A DNA stretch of 64,000 nt from NCBI RefSeq assembly GCF_039536325.1, contig NZ_BAAAYO010000010.1, positions 558,001-622,000 of the forward strand, written 5' to 3'. The translations under genes and the position numbers were made by a program. This stretch comes from Paenibacillus_AB hodogayensis (lineage in GTDB: Bacteria; Bacillota; Bacilli; Paenibacillales; NBRC-103111). Under the pieces are notes generated by a model. It ran no database searches, was not told the DNA's origin, and saw only the letters and a program-made list of their open reading frames with translations. Below are positions 43,768 through 51,899 of the stretch, in pieces (the first letter of the stretch is position 1; each line of letters begins with the position of its first letter).

Positions 43768-44436
43768 TCACACAGGCCGCTCCGCTTGAAGAAGACGCAG
43801 CAGCTTGTCCAGCGCGCGGGCCCGGTGACTGACCGCGTTTTTGCGCTCCATCGGCAGCCCGGCAAACGTCCGGCCGAATTCCGGCACATAGAACAGCGGG
43901 TCGTAGCCGAATCCTTTTTCCCCGAGAGGCCGATCGATGATGAACCCCTCGCATTGCCCCTCTACTTGAAGCAGCGGCTTGTGGGGATCGTACAACGCTA
44001 GCGAGCAGACAAAACGCGCCGTGCTTAGCAGACGGACGGCCGTTCCGTCCACGTTCTCCGGCTTCGGCTCGAGACGGCCCGCTTTCGCCAGACCGTTCAG
44101 CTCGCCCAACAGCTTGGCGATATTGTCCGCATCCTTCGCCCCTTCTCCCGCATACCGCGCGGAATAAACGCCCGGACGCCCGTCCAGCGCGTCCACGCAC
44201 AAGCCGGAATCGTCGGCGAGCGCCGGCACGCCCAGCCGGTCGGCCACGGCTTTCGCTTTAATCAGCGCATTGTCGGCGAACGTCTCCCCGTCCTCCACGA
44301 TGTCCGGAATATCGGGGTAGTCGTTCAAGGTTCGCACGGTCCAGCCCAGCGGGCCGAACAAGCTGACAAATTCCCTCGCTTTGCCCGCATTGCGGGTGGC
44401 GATGACGACCGTGCTGCCGTTCGGTTGCAGGCTCAT
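43768..44436 (-). CDS. rdgB: XTP/dITP diphosphatase (RdgB/HAM1 family)
   Basis: House-cleaning nucleotide pyrophosphatase that hydrolyses dITP and XTP to monophosphates. The 222-residue product has the N-terminal substrate motif TRNAGKAREF, the metal/catalytic stretch DIVEDGETFADNALIKA, ALADDSGLCVDAL, and the C-terminal FGYDPLFYVPE and SHRARAL. Residues 105-130 contain a short insertion (AKAGRLEPKPENVDG) relative to Bacillus homologues. It follows rph by three bases on the same strand, the order conserved in Bacillota (gerM-rph-rdgB). Confidence 0.96.
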   Translation of the reverse strand: MSLQPNGSTVVIATRNAGKAREFVSLFGPLGWTVRTLNDYPDIPDIVEDGETFADNALIKAKAVADRLGVPALADDSGLCVDALDGRPGVYSARYAGEGAKDADNIAKLLGELNGLAKAGRLEPKPENVDGTAVRLLSTARFVCSLALYDPHKPLLQVEGQCEGFIIDRPLGEKGFGYDPLFYVPEFGRTFAGLPMERKNAVSHRARALDKLLRLLQAERPV

Positions 44437-44439
44437 CGC

Positions 44440-45177
44440 TCAGGACCCCACGATCGCTGCAACCGGCCCAAGCGCTTCCTTCTGCTTCTCGATCATCGAC
44501 TGGATGCCGATTTCGGCGGAGGCGAGCAAGGCGTCCAGCTCTTCGCGCGTAAACGGTGAATCCTCGCCCGTTCCCTGCACCTCCACGAACTTGCCTTGCC
44601 CGGTCATGACGACATTCATGTCGACCTTGGCCTGCGAATCTTCCTCGTAATTGAGATCGAGGCATACTTGGCCTTTCACTACCCCGACGCTGACCGAAGC
44701 CAAATAATCGGTTATCGGCGACTTGCTCAGCTTCTGGTTTTGCAGTAGCTTGTTGACGGCGAAGCATAACGCTACGAAAGCGCCTGTAATCGACGTTGTG
44801 CGGGTGCCTCCGTCAGCCTGAATGACGTCGCAGTCCAGCGTAATCGTCCGTTCCCCAAGCGCCTCGAGGCTGATGGCCGAACGGAGCGCACGGCCGATCA
44901 GCCGCTGAATTTCCATCGTCCGCCCGCCGAGCTTGCCTTTGGTCGCTTCCCGCTGGTTACGCACTTGGGTAGCCCGCGGCAGCATGGAATATTCGGCGGT
45001 AATCCAACCGCGGCCCTGACCCTTCATGAACGGCGGCACCTTCTCCTCGATCGAGGCCGTGCAGATCACCTTCGTCTCCCCTACCTCGATCAGAACGGAG
45101 CCTTCCGCATGCTTCATATAGTTGGGCGTAATTTTAACCGGTCGCGTTTGTTGGTAATTTCTTCCGTCGTTTCTCAA
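44440..45177 (-). CDS. rph: Ribonuclease PH
   Basis: Phosphorolytic 3'-5' exoribonuclease trimming tRNA 3' ends. The 245-residue product has the family patterns MRNDGR, KVICTASIEEKVPPF, GWITAEYSMLPRAT, RTMEIQRLIGRALR, DCDVIQADGGTRTTSITGA and LDLNYEEDS with metal-binding acids. Start is TTG at 45177 with GGGGTG upstream; the N-terminus aligns with other RNase PH proteins. gerM, normally immediately upstream, is here displaced by 2.7 kb because an AraC gene and a binding-protein gene lie between. Confidence 0.97.
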   Translation of the reverse strand: MRNDGRNYQQTRPVKITPNYMKHAEGSVLIEVGETKVICTASIEEKVPPFMKGQGRGWITAEYSMLPRATQVRNQREATKGKLGGRTMEIQRLIGRALRSAISLEALGERTITLDCDVIQADGGTRTTSITGAFVALCFAVNKLLQNQKLSKSPITDYLASVSVGVVKGQVCLDLNYEEDSQAKVDMNVVMTGQGKFVEVQGTGEDSPFTREELDALLASAEIGIQSMIEKQKEALGPVAAIVGS

Positions 45178-45358
45178 AAGGGCACCCCTGTCTGCATATC
45201 ATCGATTGTGTTCGTCACCTGAATCGGACTTCCTCATGGACTACCTCATTTTACCAAACCCTGATCCGAAAAGCATCTTCTACGGCTAATACGAATGGGT
45301 CCATTTTTTTCCACGGCATTTTTCAACAGCTTTTCCCGTGCCCATCCGCTCTTTCAAG

Positions 45359-46198
45359 CTATCTTTTTATCGGAAGCGCCATTAGTTGGCTTTTGCGCAT
45401 ATTGCGCTGGTATTTCAAGGGAGAGATGCCGTATTGCTGCTTGAACTGGTTGCTGAACAAATAAATGTCCTTGTAGCCAAGCTCCTCCGCTACCTGAGTT
45501 ACGTTTTTATTGGCTACCGTAAGCAAAGTGCGCGCTTTGTCCAGCCGGGCCCGTTTCAAGTATTCCTTCAGCGAAAGCCCGGTAAACTCCTTGAACAGCC
45601 GATTGACGTAACGCGGGGACAAGGAAACGAGACGTCCTAACTCCTCGTGGGTAATCGGGCGGGGGACACCCATTCGGATATAGTCAATTATTTTCTGCAT
45701 CAGATGCCGGTGCCGGAAACGCGTCTTATGCCCGGCTTCATGCTGCAAGTACAATAGCTGCGTCATAATCAGCTTCAGCAAATAGTTGACCATCTCTTCG
45801 CTGTATGGATCGTCCCTTCCGGCAAATTCCAGCAAAGAGTTCAAATGCTGCTCGAGCCAGTAATCGTGGACGAGATTGTATCGCGGAGGCAAGGTGGCGT
45901 CGTCGGGCAGCTCGACTCCGGTCTCCAGGTCACGCATTCTAAAGTGAAAGTAAATAAGCGACATCCGGTTTTGCGGGTTTTGAATGGCGGACACGCTGTC
46001 CCCGGGCCGGAGCACGCAGCAGGTTCCCGGTCGCGCTTCATGGCGGAGGCCGTTAATATGGATTTCCCCTTCTCCTGCAAGCACATACCATATATCGAAA
46101 TCGGGAAACGATGTCCGGGTCCAGCTCCAGGAATCGCCGCATTCCGTTTTTCCGAATTCCCGACTGCTTGAAAAGCGGGCATCACGCCACTCCCTCAT
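45359..46198 (-). CDS. AraC-family transcriptional regulator
   Basis: A 279-residue regulator. The N-terminal cupin-type sensor (about 25-110; FDIWYVLAGEGEIHINGL, RPGTCCVLRPGDSV) is followed by two HTH units: ITHEELGRLVSLSPRYVNRL and NVTQVAEELGYKDIYLFSNQF with the closing GISPLKYQRN. ATG at 46198 is preceded by GGGGGA. It is divergent from an orphan sugar-type binding lipoprotein, which it probably regulates. Both are inserted in the gerM-rph interval. Confidence 0.93.
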   Translation of the reverse strand: MREWRDARFSSSREFGKTECGDSWSWTRTSFPDFDIWYVLAGEGEIHINGLRHEARPGTCCVLRPGDSVSAIQNPQNRMSLIYFHFRMRDLETGVELPDDATLPPRYNLVHDYWLEQHLNSLLEFAGRDDPYSEEMVNYLLKLIMTQLLYLQHEAGHKTRFRHRHLMQKIIDYIRMGVPRPITHEELGRLVSLSPRYVNRLFKEFTGLSLKEYLKRARLDKARTLLTVANKNVTQVAEELGYKDIYLFSNQFKQQYGISPLKYQRNMRKSQLMALPIKR

Positions 46199-46418
46199 CC
46201 GTAATCCCCCACTCTTTTTTCCCTATTTTAGCATAACTGCCCTTTTTGGTCTTTCACTATAAATTTTTTGCCACTGCCGCTATTTTGTCGTTCCGGCTGC
46301 CGTGATAAGTTATTTCTAACTGGAAACAGCGCTTACAAATCCCGGGTGTACAACGCTTACCGGTTAACCGTTTACCTAAAAAAAGAGCAGTACCGATGTC
46401 AAAGGGAGGTCTTGAAAC

Positions 46419-47738
46419 TTGATTAGAAAACCGCTTACCCTCGCCGTTCTGCTGTCCGTCGCTTCGCTTGCGGCCGCTTGCTCGGGAGCCTCTACAGGCG
46501 ACGCCGGCAGTTCCCCGAAGACGGGGGAAGCCCCGAAAAAACCCGTAGATCTTGTCTTTTACTATACCTCGACGACCGATTGGAACGAACAGTCGTTTAT
46601 GCGGACGTTCGGGGACCCGATCAAGCAAAAATACCCTCATATTACGCCCAAATTTCTTCAGAGCGGCAAAGGCACCACGCTGCCCGAGCTCGTTGCGGCC
46701 GGCGAGCAGATCGACGTGGTGTTCGTGTCGACCGGTCTGAGCTCGCGTTTGCTGGAAGTCGGTTTGCAGTACGATATTACCCCTATGCTAAAACAGAACA
46801 AATTCGACGAATCGGCCATCGAGCCGCAGACGCTCGCCGCAGGACGCATTATCGGCCAGGGGGGACTTTACGGCCTGCCGGTCTATACGGTTCCCGCCAC
46901 CATGTACTACAACAAGGACATTTTCGATAAATTCGGATTCGCCTATCCGAAGGACGGGCAGACTTGGGACGATACGTACCAGCTCGCTTCCAAGCTGAGC
47001 CGTACGGAAGGCGGTCAAAAATATGTCGGATTGCGCGGCTCGCTCGGCCATCTGCTGCATATTAACCAACCGTCGCTGCCTATGGTCGACCCGGCTTCCG
47101 GGCGCTCCGACTTCAGCTCCACGAAGTGGAAAGGCTTGTACGATAATCTGGCGCGGTTTTATAAACTTCCGAACTCCGCGGCCAATAAGAACGACGTGCA
47201 TCAGCAGGCGCAGCGGGACGCGTTTTTCAAAAACCAGAACGCCGGCATGTGGCTCGCGATGACCAACCTGCATACGACGCCGGAGCTGAGCCCATCGTTG
47301 AATTGGGATATCGCCACCTTCCCGACATTCCCGGAACTGGGTCAGACCGGCCCGCAGCCGTATCCGACATATTTCTACGTCACCTCGACCAGCAAGCATA
47401 AAGAGGATGCGGTGGACGCCATCTCCTTCTTGACGACGAAGGAATATCAGCTGCAAAAATCGAAGGAAGGGCAACTGCTGACGATACTGAAGGACCCGGA
47501 AGTCCGCAACGGCTTCGGGCAGGGAGAAGGCTCCATCTATAAGGGCAAAAACGTAAAGGCGCTTCTGCCGCAAACGTATGCTTCTCCCGCCAATATTACG
47601 AAATTCGACAGCAGCATCCGCATCTTGCTGGAAAACGGACTATTCAGCGTCATATTGGGGGAGAAGGATATCAACACCGTTCTGCGCGAGGCCGAGGAAG
47701 AATCGAACAAACAAATCAAGGCGGATGCCAATAAATAA
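46419..47738 (+). CDS. Extracellular solute-binding lipoprotein (sugar ABC type), orphan
   Basis: A 439-residue family 1 binding protein. Signal with lipobox LAAAC, Gly/Ser-rich tether, then the lobes (TMYYNKDIFDKFGFAYPKDGQ, TWDDTYQLASKLSR, TSTSKHKEDAVDAI). It is similar in layout to the lipoprotein at 16870 (both have YYNKD-F-FG-YP and S-TSKHKD/EA motifs), so the two are distant paralogues. Start is TTG at 46419 nine bases after GGGAGGT. No permease or ATPase is nearby. A partial cre-like sequence lies at 46321-46337 in the divergent promoter region. Confidence 0.9.
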   Translation: MIRKPLTLAVLLSVASLAAACSGASTGDAGSSPKTGEAPKKPVDLVFYYTSTTDWNEQSFMRTFGDPIKQKYPHITPKFLQSGKGTTLPELVAAGEQIDVVFVSTGLSSRLLEVGLQYDITPMLKQNKFDESAIEPQTLAAGRIIGQGGLYGLPVYTVPATMYYNKDIFDKFGFAYPKDGQTWDDTYQLASKLSRTEGGQKYVGLRGSLGHLLHINQPSLPMVDPASGRSDFSSTKWKGLYDNLARFYKLPNSAANKNDVHQQAQRDAFFKNQNAGMWLAMTNLHTTPELSPSLNWDIATFPTFPELGQTGPQPYPTYFYVTSTSKHKEDAVDAISFLTTKEYQLQKSKEGQLLTILKDPEVRNGFGQGEGSIYKGKNVKALLPQTYASPANITKFDSSIRILLENGLFSVILGEKDINTVLREAEEESNKQIKADANK

Positions 47739-47801
47739 CGGAAACGTTCACCGACCGGCATCGGCGCCTTGAGGCAATAAACGATGATCGGTTCGTAACA
47801 A

Positions 47802-47830
47802 ACGAGCCTCGGGCAGCCCCCGAGGCTCGT
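47802..47830. terminator. Hairpin between convergent binding-protein and gerM genes
   Basis: ACGAGCCTCGGG (47802-47813) and CCCGAGGCTCGT (47819-47830) form a perfect 12-base stem with a five-base loop. On the minus strand TTTGTT follows. Confidence 0.8.
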
Positions 47831-47871
47831 CATATAAGGTGAAGCGTTACTCCCGTACGATGCACAGAACG

Positions 47872-48912
47872 TTACAGTTTAATGGCGTTGACGTTCGTCG
47901 GCCGCGATACCGGCTTGCTGTAGCTTTGATTGTCGGTCGAGCTTACTTTGACATCGTTGTTGACCTTGATCTGCACCTTGGCGTCTCCGGCAATTTCCGT
48001 CAAGGACAGCACGACGGCCTGCAGCGCTTCGCCCGGAGCTTTGTGGTCCGGACCGAGCAGCGTATCGCTGAAATTGACCGTAATGACCCCGTTAGCAGAT
48101 TCGATCTTCGGCAGCTCGACCGTTGAGCCCATGACGGAAAACAGCTTGTTCTGCATCGGCCCGGCAATCAATTGCTCGATCGTCGCCTTCGCTTTATCGT
48201 CCGTCCGCTTCACCATACGGGTCACCGGCACGTAATACGTTTGGCGTTCGTCGGTCTGGCCGAGGAAGTACAGCGTGACCGGCGTCGTCTGGCCGAAATC
48301 CGCCCCTTCCGCCCGCTCGATGTTGATGCCCATCGCCCGGCTGAGCGTGCCTCCGAGCGGCAGCTTGCCTTGCGGCATTTCCTTCAATTGCTTGCCTTCT
48401 ACCCATAGCTGCACTTCGCTTACATTCGGAAACCCGGTCAGCGCATAGGTGACGGCTTCGACGATCTTGCGTTCGTCGGCCGGATTATAGCTGGTGAACT
48501 CTTTGGAAAAGTCGACCGTGGCTACTTTTTTGTCCGGATTAATATCGATACCCTTGACGATCGTGCCTTTCGGAAGCAGTCCGGTAAAGCCCGCCGGCAC
48601 GACCGCCTGGCCCGGACCTCCATCGATCATATATTCGAGCGTCGTGCGGGCGACAGCTTCGGTTTTGGGCACCTGCACGGTAACCGGCGCCACATAATTG
48701 TTGCGGTCCTTCATGTACAGCGTCACCTTCAAGCTTTGCTGCACGCCGGCGCCGGTAGCGACCGCGCCGTCCTTCTTGCCTGCCGCTCCCGGCAGCGCCG
48801 GCGGCGGGTCGATCTCCATGCTCTCCTTCGATTTCAACGCCGAGCAGCCGGAAGCCAGCATAACGGTAACCCCGGCGATCGCGGCCCATTTGGTCCATCT
48901 TGTGAGTCTCAT
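47872..48912 (-). CDS. gerM: GerM germination/sporulation lipoprotein
   Basis: Spore-envelope protein needed for normal germination and for the channel complex between mother cell and forespore. The 346-residue product has a lipoprotein signal with lipobox LASGC (Cys about residue 23) and two GerMN domains (about 60-185 and 205-325). Each has the pattern VTLYxxD/QxxxxYVPV, TxxYMIDGGP or TIEQLIAGPM, and VTVNFS/VATVDFS. The lipobox and twin domains match GerM of Bacillus, where it precedes rph. Here the block is split by two accessory genes. Confidence 0.93.
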   Translation of the reverse strand: MRLTRWTKWAAIAGVTVMLASGCSALKSKESMEIDPPPALPGAAGKKDGAVATGAGVQQSLKVTLYMKDRNNYVAPVTVQVPKTEAVARTTLEYMIDGGPGQAVVPAGFTGLLPKGTIVKGIDINPDKKVATVDFSKEFTSYNPADERKIVEAVTYALTGFPNVSEVQLWVEGKQLKEMPQGKLPLGGTLSRAMGINIERAEGADFGQTTPVTLYFLGQTDERQTYYVPVTRMVKRTDDKAKATIEQLIAGPMQNKLFSVMGSTVELPKIESANGVITVNFSDTLLGPDHKAPGEALQAVVLSLTEIAGDAKVQIKVNNDVKVSSTDNQSYSKPVSRPTNVNAIKL

Positions 48913-49106
48913 TGGGGGAATCCCTCCTCTTCGTATCTTGTACTATTATGTATACGAGCCCATTGCCGTTTTATAACAACGGTTTGAGGATTCGTCCCAA
49001 ACGTTTTTTCGACTCATGAAAACGTCTCGCTTGGGCAATAATGCAAAGAAATGCTGCCGGGCGCTTTGTCCGGTTGCCGCAATTGCCCGAAATGGAGGAC
49101 GATACG

Positions 49107-49637
49107 TTGGAATATAGCCTGAACAGCCGCAAGGTAGCGGAGGCTACAGAGGAATGGCTCAGACGGAGAGGGGTGCAGAAGCAGGAAATCGGCGAACTCG
49201 TCATGCATTTGCAAAGAACGTATTACCCCGAGCTGACGATGGAGGAATGTCTCGAGTCGGTAGAGCGGGTATTGTCCAAACGGGAGGTGCAAAATGCCAT
49301 TCTGACCGGCATCCAGTTGGATATATTGGCCGAGCAGGGCAAGCTGCTGCCGCCTCTGCAGGATATCGTGTTCAACGACGAGGGGTTGTACGGCTGCGAC
49401 GAGGTGCTTTCGATGGCAATCGTCAACGTCTACGGCAGCATCGGATACACAAACTTCGGTTATATCGATAAAATGAAGCCGGGCGTCCTGAAGCGGCTGA
49501 ACGAAAAAAACGGCAAGGACGTCCACACGTTCCTCGACGATATCGTCGGCGCGATCGCTGCGGCAGCAAGCAGCCGCATCGCCCACCGGAAGCAGGCGGA
49601 GAAGGAGAAGCAAGGCATTCAGCCGGACGACGACTGA
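49107..49637 (+). CDS. PgpA/YutG-family phosphatidylglycerophosphatase-like protein
   Basis: A 176-residue protein of the PgpA fold, predicted to dephosphorylate phosphatidylglycerol phosphate, or related in function. The conserved core reads GCDEVLSMAIVNVYGSIGYT, followed by NFGYIDKMKPGVLKRLN and VHTFLDDIVGAIAAAASSR. The N-terminal helical part (about 1-70) is extra compared with Gram-negative PgpA. TTG at 49107 is chosen because GGAGG stands eight bases upstream; the in-frame ATG at 49092 is part of that ribosome site. Its strongly conserved core lacks membrane helices, as in YutG. Confidence 0.85.
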   Translation: MEYSLNSRKVAEATEEWLRRRGVQKQEIGELVMHLQRTYYPELTMEECLESVERVLSKREVQNAILTGIQLDILAEQGKLLPPLQDIVFNDEGLYGCDEVLSMAIVNVYGSIGYTNFGYIDKMKPGVLKRLNEKNGKDVHTFLDDIVGAIAAAASSRIAHRKQAEKEKQGIQPDDD

Positions 49638-49713
49638 CTAAGCGATACGCGGCGGAGTCCCTTTTCAACAGCGGCGCAGCATTGTACCGGTATTGCGCCG
49701 TACCCGCGTGAAA

Positions 49714-49756
49714 AAGACGCCCCGTCCTCCGCTTTCATGGAGGGTCGGGGCGTCTT
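49714..49756. terminator. Terminator between PgpA-like and dioxygenase genes
   Basis: AAGACGCCCCG (49714-49724) pairs with CGGGGCGTCTT (49746-49756); an inner stem CCTCC/GGAGG lies within. A-rich and T-rich flanks on both sides suit convergent genes. Confidence 0.85.
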
Positions 49757-49857
49757 CTTCGATCGCCATCCCAATAACGCGAACTGCACGAGCGGCTGAC
49801 GGGTCCGATCGTCTGAAGCTGTCCGCCGTTCTCGTCAGGGCCGGGACTGCTCTGCGA

Positions 49858-50625
49858 TCAGAAGCGCATGCACAAATAGCTTAACGTCCCCATATCGTAG
49901 CCGCGATAAGCGATCTCCGGCTTCCGCCCGGGATCGCCGCTTCCCATCGCGATAAACAACGGAACGAAATGCTCCGCACGCGGTACCGCTTGACGGGCGT
50001 GAGGAGCAAGCGCGGCGTAGTCGAACAGCGACGCCGTATCGCCCTCGTTCATACGCTCCAGCAGCCAATCGTCGAACTCAACCGCCCATGGCTCTGCGGT
50101 TTTCTGTCCCCATTTCAGCACACGCAGATTGTGAACGGTCACGCCGCTGCCGATTACGAGTATGTCGTCTTCGCCAAATCCCCGCAGCGCTTCGCCGATC
50201 TTGTACTGGTCGGCAGGCGGCAAATACGGGTTGACGGAAACTTGCACGACCGGGATGTCCGCCTCAGGGTACATGCGGTACAGAAGCGTCCATGCCCCAT
50301 GGTCCAGTCCCCGCGACGAATCGGAGGCCGTTTGGATTCCGCTGCGTTCCAGACGCTCCTTGACCAGTCCGGCGACGATCGACGAGCCCCTTGCCGGATA
50401 ACGGACCCGGTACAGCTCGTCGGGAAAACCCCCGAAGTCGTATATCGTATCGTAAATCCCGTCCGAGGACGACACTGTCGTCACGTCCTGCTCCCAATGC
50501 GCGGTAAACAAAACGATCGCCTTGGGCTTGATCGTTCCGGCCAATTCGGACAAGAAACGGGTATATTCGGTCTGCTCGATCGCAAGCATCGGCGAGCCGT
50601 GCGCCAAAAACAAAGATGGAACCAT
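49858..50625 (-). CDS. DODA-type extradiol ring-cleavage dioxygenase (LigB family)
   Basis: A 255-residue non-haem metal enzyme that opens catecholic rings, related to 4,5-DOPA dioxygenase and YgiD. Metal ligands are recognisable: His in FLAHGSPM (near residue 10), His in FTAHWEQ, the pair in LDHGAWTLL and a late His in HFVPLFIAMG. ATG at 50625 follows GGAGGGATGCAGC. The gene is single, under a consensus promoter with a palindromic operator immediately downstream. The natural substrate is unknown; in related bacteria such enzymes are induced by catechol or quinone stress. Confidence 0.9.
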   Translation of the reverse strand: MVPSLFLAHGSPMLAIEQTEYTRFLSELAGTIKPKAIVLFTAHWEQDVTTVSSSDGIYDTIYDFGGFPDELYRVRYPARGSSIVAGLVKERLERSGIQTASDSSRGLDHGAWTLLYRMYPEADIPVVQVSVNPYLPPADQYKIGEALRGFGEDDILVIGSGVTVHNLRVLKWGQKTAEPWAVEFDDWLLERMNEGDTASLFDYAALAPHARQAVPRAEHFVPLFIAMGSGDPGRKPEIAYRGYDMGTLSYLCMRF

Positions 50626-50647
50626 GCTGCATCCCTCCAAATCATTT

Positions 50648-50698
50648 AGTAACTTACTTTATGTAAGTTAGTTTATAATAATAAATGAAGGATGTCAA
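50648..50698 (-). promoter_or_regulatory. Promoter and palindromic operator of the dioxygenase gene
   Basis: On the minus strand TTGACA (50698-50693) and TAAACT (50675-50670) are 17 bases apart. TAACTTAC (50650-50657), spacer TTTAT, GTAAGTTA (50663-50670) is a perfect palindrome over the start region, resembling MarR/DUF24-type operators such as YodB/CatR sites. The promoter overlaps the end of the neighbouring MBL-fold gene. Confidence 0.65.
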
Positions 50699-51669
50699 TC
50701 CACCTGATACAACGTGACGCCGTCCCGTTCGAACTCGTTGATCCGGCCTTCATTGCGCAAATAAAACAGATGGGCGATCGTCTCCGACAGCGCAAACCGG
50801 AGCTGATGAATCGATAATCGTTCCCCAAAATAGGACAGGCACAGCTCATAGGCCGAACGCGGCTCGTTCAAGACAGCCTCCATCGCGGCCAGACGCTCCT
50901 CGTGATGGCGTACGATTTCCGCCGCTCTGTCGCCGAATGTGGCGAACGGCTCCCGATGGCCCGGATACGCCCGGACTACCTTTAGGCCGGAGACTTCCCG
51001 CAAGCTGTGCAAGTAGGAGCCCAGCGGGTTTTCGTCGAAGCCGGGGATGTAGCCCACATTGGGCGTAATTTGCGGTAAAACGTGATCGCCGCAAAACAGC
51101 TCCGCGCGCTCCTCGTCGAGAAAGCATAAATGCCCCGCGGCATGGCCCGGCGTAAGTATAGGCCGATACAGCCGGTCGCCGATCGCAAAAGGCTTCTCCG
51201 GTTCGATCACGGTCAGCTCCGGTTGCGGACTCACCTGCGGCAGGAAGCCGGTCATGTGCTCGGCCATCCGCTCGAGCGTCGCTACGTCCATGCCGTGCGC
51301 GTCAAACAGCCCGAGCAGCTTCGCGCTCATCGTCTCGCCCTCTCCCCATAACGCGCGGGTCTGCTCCAGACCGGTCCGGGAAATATGCACCGGCGCGCCG
51401 GAGCGCTCCTGGAACCAGCCGCTCAACCCGTAATGGTCGGGATGATGGTGGGTCAACACGATTTTGTCCAGCCCGGAAAGCGATAGGCCGAAATGCTCCA
51501 AGGCGCGTTCCCACAGCTCCTCGGCTTCGGGGGTGCGCAAACCGGGGTCGATCAGCGTCCAGCCGGAGCGGGAGCGTACGATGTAGCTGTTTACCCACCG
51601 CAGCGGAAACGGCAAGGGCACTTTGATTTGCGCAATCGTTTCATTGCACTCTATAAACGGTTTAATCAC
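50695..51669 (-). CDS. MBL-fold metallo-hydrolase
   Basis: A 324-residue hydrolase of the metallo-beta-lactamase fold. The metal site THHHPDHYGL (residues about 74-83), the Asp/His in LTPGHAAGHLCF and FCGDHVLP, and the late His in AYPGHREP are all present, giving a complete binuclear site. C-terminal residues 250-324 form a helical domain typical of the YflN/RNase Z-unlike glyoxalase II-type group. Start GTG at 51669. It precedes the dioxygenase gene by its promoter, so the two may not be co-transcribed. Substrate unknown. Confidence 0.88.
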   Translation of the reverse strand: MIKPFIECNETIAQIKVPLPFPLRWVNSYIVRSRSGWTLIDPGLRTPEAEELWERALEHFGLSLSGLDKIVLTHHHPDHYGLSGWFQERSGAPVHISRTGLEQTRALWGEGETMSAKLLGLFDAHGMDVATLERMAEHMTGFLPQVSPQPELTVIEPEKPFAIGDRLYRPILTPGHAAGHLCFLDEERAELFCGDHVLPQITPNVGYIPGFDENPLGSYLHSLREVSGLKVVRAYPGHREPFATFGDRAAEIVRHHEERLAAMEAVLNEPRSAYELCLSYFGERLSIHQLRFALSETIAHLFYLRNEGRINEFERDGVTLYQVD

Positions 51670-51851
51670 GGATTTCCATTCCCTTCCTTGGTTCCAGCGG
51701 CAACGAGAAATCCCGGCGAGCCTCTGCTTCTTCGCTCGTCCGTTCCCTCAAGCCGGCTTGGTGCAGCATCGCTTGTTACCGCATTATACCATTGGACGGC
51801 CTCCGGGAAAATGCTCCTAATCCTCGAAGCGTTTCTCGCGAACGACGAAAA

Positions 51852-51886
51852 GAGACGTTTGCGGTCGTCAAAACCGCGCACGTCTC
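51852..51886 (-). terminator. Terminator after Gfo/Idh/MocA gene
   Basis: GAGACGT (51852-51858) pairs with ACGTCTC (51880-51886), with inner stem GCGGT/ACCGC. On the minus strand it is followed by TTTTCGTCGTT. It sits 14 bases after the stop of the oxidoreductase gene. Confidence 0.65.
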
Positions 51887-51899
51887 CTGCACATTCCCT

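Noticed and set aside
46321..46337. cre-like site TGGAAACAGCGCTTACA before the binding-protein gene
   Set aside because: Right half matches CcpA sites but the spacing is three bases too long; kept only as a remark.
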